Source: Batrachochytrium dendrobatidis JAM81 (taxonomy: Eukaryota > Chytridiomycota > Chytridiomycetes > Rhizophydiales). Taken from it: a DNA stretch of 64,000 nt. A program made the position numbers and the translations under genes. Of the stretch, positions 59,040-64,000 are shown piece by piece. The DNA lies in NCBI RefSeq assembly GCF_000203795.2, contig NW_006281104.1, positions 793,476-857,475 of the forward strand. The letters run 5' to 3'. The notes beneath the pieces are model-generated. The model did no database searches, was not told the origin of the DNA, and was given only the letters and a program-made list of their open reading frames with translations. Position 1 is the first letter of the stretch. Each line of letters starts with the position of its first letter.

Positions 59040-61025
59040 ATGGCCGACTCTCAACTTAAAAGTATTGTAATAGGAGACCAGCAGAAATCTCATCCTCCCG
59101 TTCATTCTGTAAAATTCTCTCATCGAATCAGCGAGACCAGTCAAGACCATGATGATAGTCATGAGGAAAGTGAAAACTCGGAAGGGTACAGTTCTAAAAA
59201 AACGGCGATTGTAAATATTTCAGAAGACCATGCAAAAGGCAGTAATATGTCTGATCAACATCATCTCAATGATAGTGCATCTCAAATATCATACGAGGAT
59301 CGATTACCAAAGGGCGTTATGAAAGTCAACCGTTCTATGAGCAGTTCGCTGACCAGTCAATACCCTTATGCGCGTGAAATCAGCGAGACATTGTCTAGTA
59401 AAATTACGCAAATGCGCTGGTGTGGTTTAGCGTTGGCTGTAAACTCAATTTGTATATACTACGTATGTAGAATGTCAGGCGGGATCGAGTTTCCTCTTCC
59501 ATATACCGTTGTAACCAGTATTGGTTGTGTGATTATTGAATTGGTACTCTTGATTTCCAATATTCTTACACTGCGTGCTTTGGATGATGGTGTTTCTGCC
59601 TGGTTTGGAGCTCGACTTACTGAGAAAAAAGGCTTCTCACTATGCATTTGTGGATTTTTTCAAGCTCTTCCGTTTCAAAAGTGGTCGTTTGCTAATCAGC
59701 TATCACTTAACAGCACTTGCCGAAGCCTCTTTGCACGCATATCCATCATTTGGATTTTGTTGGAAATGATGAAATGGCTTACACCAATCAGCGCGACTGC
59801 CATGTCTGGAGAGAGCGTGAAAATAGACAGCGGAACAGTTGAATGTATTAGTTATCTACAGGCAGGATCCCCTGTTGACCGTTTGCTTCCTAATCTGCAA
59901 GGTGAGGCGGGATATGCTGAGCTCGTGTTTGGGAGTGCCATGGGTAACTTGCAATCCGAAAAAGACGTGAACGAAACAGTTTTTATGATGTCGCCTCAAA
60001 TCATTGGTGCTGTGAATGACGGTGATACCATTATCGGGCCAGGCTTTGTAACTAGTATTCATACAAGTTGCCTATGTAGTACCAAAAACAGTACTCAGCT
60101 TCAATCATTGGGCCTCTCGAGTTCTGCAGTGACAGATTTACTGAGCAACAGTGCAACTCTTGGATTTAATGTTGGGTTTGCGTCAAATGTTGATCTTTCA
60201 GATTCCACTTCCAACATCAAAGTTCAAATGCTTTTTACTGGAGTCAATGTTTGTGGAGGACAAAATGCTACACTTGTTCCACTTTGCACATCTGTCATCT
60301 CAAATCATTCCAATGCAGTGGTTGTTGTGGAGTATATGACAGATGGAACTACTGCTTCGGTTGCTCCAAGATCTGTTGATGTGCGATCAGTAGGCTCGCC
60401 TGCTGATATGCAGACCTGGCTTTCTGCAGCTCTTGTATCCATTCTTGGTGGTCAATCCAGCTCAGTCTCTCTGGCACCAACTGTACCTGGAGTTCTCAAT
60501 CCATTGCTGTGGTGGACATCTCCAGATTTGATGGCTGTTGATCCGTCGCGTATCGAAAGCGGAGTTGAAACTATGATTGCCATTTTACTTCGAGGAGGTA
60601 TTCAGCGAACCTACACCACTCGCGGAAGCATGTGTAATCGAAACGTTGCATTGGTCACCAAAAGTATTGTTAAAATGGCACAATATGGTATAAGCGTAGC
60701 TCTTTTCATTCTATTTGTACAACTCCTATTCACTTTAATTGCCATTCTCGCATTTATTCCATGGATTATGTGTAGTAGCCCCATTGGTGCAGGCGTTCGA
60801 GCTATCCGGGAACCTGTATATTTTACCACTCTCTTGAACAGTTCCAGCGTATGCCAAGGATTTGATCAACTCTGCAATGCTCAACTTCATTCTATCTGGC
60901 AGCACTTGGACGTTGTGGTGCGAATTGGTGAACCAATTGGATCAAGTTCTGAAGTCATTGGACGTATTTCCATGGATCGTCCCAAATTAATCACTTGGAT
61001 GACAAATGGCAAAAAATATTTTTGA
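59040..61025 (+). CDS. Multi-pass membrane protein of unknown function
   Basis: Intronless, 661 residues. I do not recognise the family. The first ~115 residues are polar and probably cytosolic (SETSQDHDDSHEESENSEGY, then RSMSSSLTSQYPYAREI). Two hydrophobic segments follow (WCGLALAVNSICIYYVC and VVTSIGCVIIELVLLISNIL), then a possible third (ARISIIWILLEMMKWL). A long region of about 270 residues rich in Ser, Thr, Asn and Val, with N-glycosylation-type sites such as NHS, NAT and NST, may be extracellular. A strong membrane segment near the end (YGISVALFILFVQLLFTLIA, then ILAFIPWIMCS) precedes a ~95-residue tail. It could be a surface receptor or adhesin-like protein; no motif supports a specific call. 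Length and lack of introns stand out among its neighbours. Confidence 0.75.
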   Translation: MADSQLKSIVIGDQQKSHPPVHSVKFSHRISETSQDHDDSHEESENSEGYSSKKTAIVNISEDHAKGSNMSDQHHLNDSASQISYEDRLPKGVMKVNRSMSSSLTSQYPYAREISETLSSKITQMRWCGLALAVNSICIYYVCRMSGGIEFPLPYTVVTSIGCVIIELVLLISNILTLRALDDGVSAWFGARLTEKKGFSLCICGFFQALPFQKWSFANQLSLNSTCRSLFARISIIWILLEMMKWLTPISATAMSGESVKIDSGTVECISYLQAGSPVDRLLPNLQGEAGYAELVFGSAMGNLQSEKDVNETVFMMSPQIIGAVNDGDTIIGPGFVTSIHTSCLCSTKNSTQLQSLGLSSSAVTDLLSNSATLGFNVGFASNVDLSDSTSNIKVQMLFTGVNVCGGQNATLVPLCTSVISNHSNAVVVVEYMTDGTTASVAPRSVDVRSVGSPADMQTWLSAALVSILGGQSSSVSLAPTVPGVLNPLLWWTSPDLMAVDPSRIESGVETMIAILLRGGIQRTYTTRGSMCNRNVALVTKSIVKMAQYGISVALFILFVQLLFTLIAILAFIPWIMCSSPIGAGVRAIREPVYFTTLLNSSSVCQGFDQLCNAQLHSIWQHLDVVVRIGEPIGSSSEVIGRISMDRPKLITWMTNGKKYF

Positions 61026-61919
61026 TGGCTGTAAACCACCTTTTAAACTTTAATTCTCGACTATTTTGTACAATGGTAGCTTGATTGTGATTTAACAAAT
61101 ACCAACTTATATCAATAAACTGACCATTCAAGAATAGTTTATTTTAGTATCAACTATTTAAAAACGCGCGGGTGTCGACAAACCATTGAATGTAGCTAAA
61201 GCATTTCTGATATTGGCCATTTAGTTATAAATCGTCAACTCAATGCATGCTATATCATTGTTTGTATTCTGTTTGTTGTTGTGTTTATCACCATCCAACC
61301 CAATCTCACCATTTCAATCAATCTTGGTCAATGTTGATGGTTTACACGCTAATTCATTATCCAATCTTGTCTGACATTATTATTGGCTTTAATCACGTTT
61401 GGTTTGTACAACTGCCATGAGTTGTACTACCATTATCATTGTGTATCTGATCACCAAATATTCCAATACATCAATAATACCACAGTGTAAACAGTAATAC
61501 AGTTGATCAGTCTTGTGGCAAGACATTTCATTCAAGTTTGTATTTGAAAATACTCGATGGTTTAATCACCACACACTGTTTGTAATGCGATTGTCATTGA
61601 TCTCATTCCATTCCATTCCAGTCCATCTGATTTATGATGATGTTTAGTAATCCATTACCATGTGTTGTAGTAAACTAACTTGTTTATTAAACCAAATCTA
61701 CAACAATCACATTCAGAATATCAATTTACAGTATTTCTAAATGCATGTTTGATAACAATCCAATTTTGTTACAAAAAACTGATCAAAACAATACTAAAAT
61801 GGAACAACTCGTTTGTGTGTTTTACAACAATCCAAACATGAACAATTCTTGGCAATTGTTGGACATTCGCATGAATGAAATTGTCAAATCAAAATTCAAC
61901 TTTACTAATTTTATCAAAC
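61026..61919. other. Low-complexity AT-rich spacer
   Basis: About 890 bp. Composed largely of short CAAT/CATT-rich runs, including an ATTCC microrepeat near 61608-61623 (CATTCCATTCCATTCCAG). A 62-codon frame at 61745-61933 starts with ATG but shows Asn-rich random-looking sequence, and could be a 5' extension of the next gene. Otherwise nothing recognised. Confidence 0.45.
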
Positions 61920-63999
61920 ATGAAGTTGGATGATGTTATGAAAGAGTTGATTCAACGCCTGGAAGATCTGAAACTGTTAACAACATATGCTCAAATATAC
62001 AAGGCTGATGAAATATGAGACAGACTGCTTGTATTGCTACTAGAGCTGGAAGAACAGAATCACAGTAAGTTTAATAGCAATTGTATTATTGATGAATTCA
62101 AACTGTTGCTGACTTTGTGTTGGTTTGGAGTGACAGAGTCTACAGATGCACTGCAGCGCTTACAGAGTATTGAACTGAAAAATATCACAATCAAGTATTT
62201 GGAGTATAATCGACCCAGTTTACAGGTATTCATATATTGTAACAATAATGGATTGTTCATGACTAAACTAATCAGCATGTGTTGCGTAGATCAAAGTAAT
62301 GGAGTTTGCTGCAGTATTTGCGAGTATGATGTACTATAATCATGAGTTCAAAATATCACATCGACTAAACAACCAACTTGTACAACTCATGCAATCACCA
62401 AACCGTCAAGTCAAAATGGCGGCAAGTCATGATTGATATTGATCAAATGATTGTCATTCAACTCACCCAGTGTCAATATGCATATAGACGCTAAACGCAT
62501 GTACACAGTTGCTCAGTTATAGACGCTGGAGTGAAGAGAATGGATTTGACATCAAGCCTATGGTTGAGATTATTGCTCACGAGTCCGATCAAGAAGTGCT
62601 CAGATTGGCAATTGGCCTGTTTTTGAAAGCTTGTCATGATATTGACGACGAAAATGTATGTTTGCAATGATACAATATTGGATCAGTTTGGACAGTGTCA
62701 TGTCTTGTCTTGTTGATCTGATTGTATACTTGACACTGAACAATATCATTAGTTTGGCATCGTGTTGTCAAGACTTGTTTCACGACTGGAATCATCCAGT
62801 GGTTCAGTTGCTGTTGGGTTTATCGAAAATCTTCAAACCATGTTTTGGAATATTCATCGTCATGACCGAGTAAAAGCAATGAAATGTGGCATCATTCCAG
62901 CAGTAGTCAATATGCTCAGGTATGTGGTGCTATGCATGAATGTGTGTCCAGTCATCACAATTGATGAATTTGACATGGTTGGATTGACATGACATGAATA
63001 CAGGAGTGTCGATCAAGAAGTGATTTATGAAAGCATTGCTGCTATTGAGAACTTTTGCAAACATGCAGATTGTGAAGTGATTTCAGCCGAGTTGATAAGG
63101 TCGGGTTTGATTCAAACACTGAACGACTTGTGTGTCAGATACAGCGATAACTCTGCACTAAAAACACGCATAATCAAGATGGCTGGAACAGTTGCATCCA
63201 AAATGCGCGACTTTCCTGTATCGCTTGTACGATCGTTGGTTTTTGAGCAATTGACGATATCGATGTGCAATCTCAATATGGGTGACCCTTTGCGCCTGTT
63301 TGGATATGTCAACGACATGATTCAGAAATCTACAAACAAGGACGAGATGATCAAGGTGTTTCGAGAATATGGAATTGTAAAGCAACTCAACACTATTATT
63401 TCACGCAGAGATATGGATTTGTGTGATTATAATGGTATTGTAAAACTACTTGAAACAATTGTTGATTTTGCCGATAATCATCCCGACAGTTCAATACGTA
63501 CCGAGTTGGAACAAGGCAGGATATTTGAAAATCTAATGGCTATTGTAAAATCGAATACTGCTGATCACACAAACAGAAGGATTGCTGAACAGATCATTAA
63601 AACGTGTTTCCAGCATCGGGTTCATGTTGCTAATTCGGACATTCAGTCATACGACGACAATGCCGAAATTGATATGAAATCTGGAATGGCCGGAGATACA
63701 CATGGAGAGGTGCGCACACTTGTCGAAATGCGGTATATCCAGTATTTGCAATCTATACTTTGCAAACCCATGTGGTGGATCGATATCACAAACCAGCATA
63801 TTGTGGAGCAATGGAGGGCTGACTCACTCGATCAGAATATATCACCATCAACATTTAATTTTGCATTGGAACAACTCGAGTTTTTTGTCAAACAGCTTGT
63901 TTGTAGTGGCAGTGATGGATTTGGCACAATTGTCCCAGGACCTGTGAACTGACGTATATACTGGACAATGGCATACCTGACAATGTATACACGCGATTG
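61920..63999 (+). pseudogene. ARM-repeat protein leading into a DUF4246-like domain, apparently broken
   Basis: Reaches the right edge. Coding-like pieces: 61920-62064 (MKLDDVMKELIQRLEDLKLL onward), 62139-62225, 62290-about 62423, about 62526-62655, 62753-62919, and 63004-63952. They form short helical repeats of ARM/HEAT type (IIAHESDQEVLRLAIGLFLK, IENLQTMFWNIHRHDRVKAM, CGIIPAVVNML). The last exon ends in MRYIQYLQSILCKPMWWIDI and HIVEQWRADSL, which resemble the start of DUF4246. Lesions: an in-frame TGA at 62016-62018 inside continuous coding sequence, a phase mismatch around 62424-62525, and a TGA at 63950 directly followed, in another frame, by YILDNGIPDNVYTRL, which continues the DUF4246-like pattern. 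A pseudogene, an intron at the edge, or base errors are all possible. Confidence 0.5.
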
Positions 64000-64000
64000 A

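Overview
The window is nuclear DNA of a fungus, most likely a chytrid such as Batrachochytrium. Most genes are broken by short GT-AG introns, the products are eukaryotic (ribosomal proteins, proteasome, splicing, SAGA, CPSF), and AT-rich intergenic DNA carries many copies of a small inverted-repeat element. One gene encodes a small secreted lysine- and cysteine-containing protein of the kind chytrids expand. The genus is an inference. I built gene models by hand from reading frame, splice sites and intron phase; exon coordinates are given where phases close.

Layout. 1-5450: end of RPL26, then SGF29 (minus) and an Akr1-type ankyrin/DHHC palmitoyltransferase (plus). 7200-24660: six paralogous cationic-amino-acid-transporter-like permeases in mixed orientation, separated by gene-poor spacers, with one small secreted-protein gene (22113-21727) among them. 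24660-26870: gene-poor. 26870-37760: dense RNA and ribosome genes: CPSF30/Yth1, RRP1, SNU23/ZMAT2, NKAP-like, RPL33 (eL33) and RIO2. 38660-43430: an ABCC-type full transporter with degenerate ATPase motifs. 43860-58610: NPL4, UXT-like prefoldin, a branched-chain acyl-CoA dehydrogenase, a predicted N-myristoylated protein of unknown function, RPN6, mitochondrial bS6m and NOP14. 59040-61025: an intronless membrane protein of unknown function. 61920-end: an ARM-repeat/DUF4246-like gene that looks broken.

The most interesting signals are (1) the six-member permease cluster, in which two members share an intron about 91% identical that differs only by C/T transitions and one indel; (2) a family of roughly 320-450 bp non-autonomous inverted-terminal-repeat elements (consensus end TTACAGCCGTATTCACGTAA) that lie in intergenic DNA, touch start and stop regions of several genes, and include a ~99% identical inverted pair flanking NKAP and RPL33; (3) an ABCC transporter with substitutions in both nucleotide sites; (4) an NPL4 gene whose first coding exon is only the ATG; (5) apparent frameshift or stop lesions in the acyl-CoA dehydrogenase and ARM genes.

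Functionally, genes for ribosome production (RPL26, RRP1, RPL33, RIO2, NOP14, bS6m), RNA processing (CPSF30, SNU23, NKAP) and protein turnover (NPL4, RPN6) dominate the right two thirds. NOP14 and RIO2 both have a CACGTG box about 80-110 bp upstream of the start codon.
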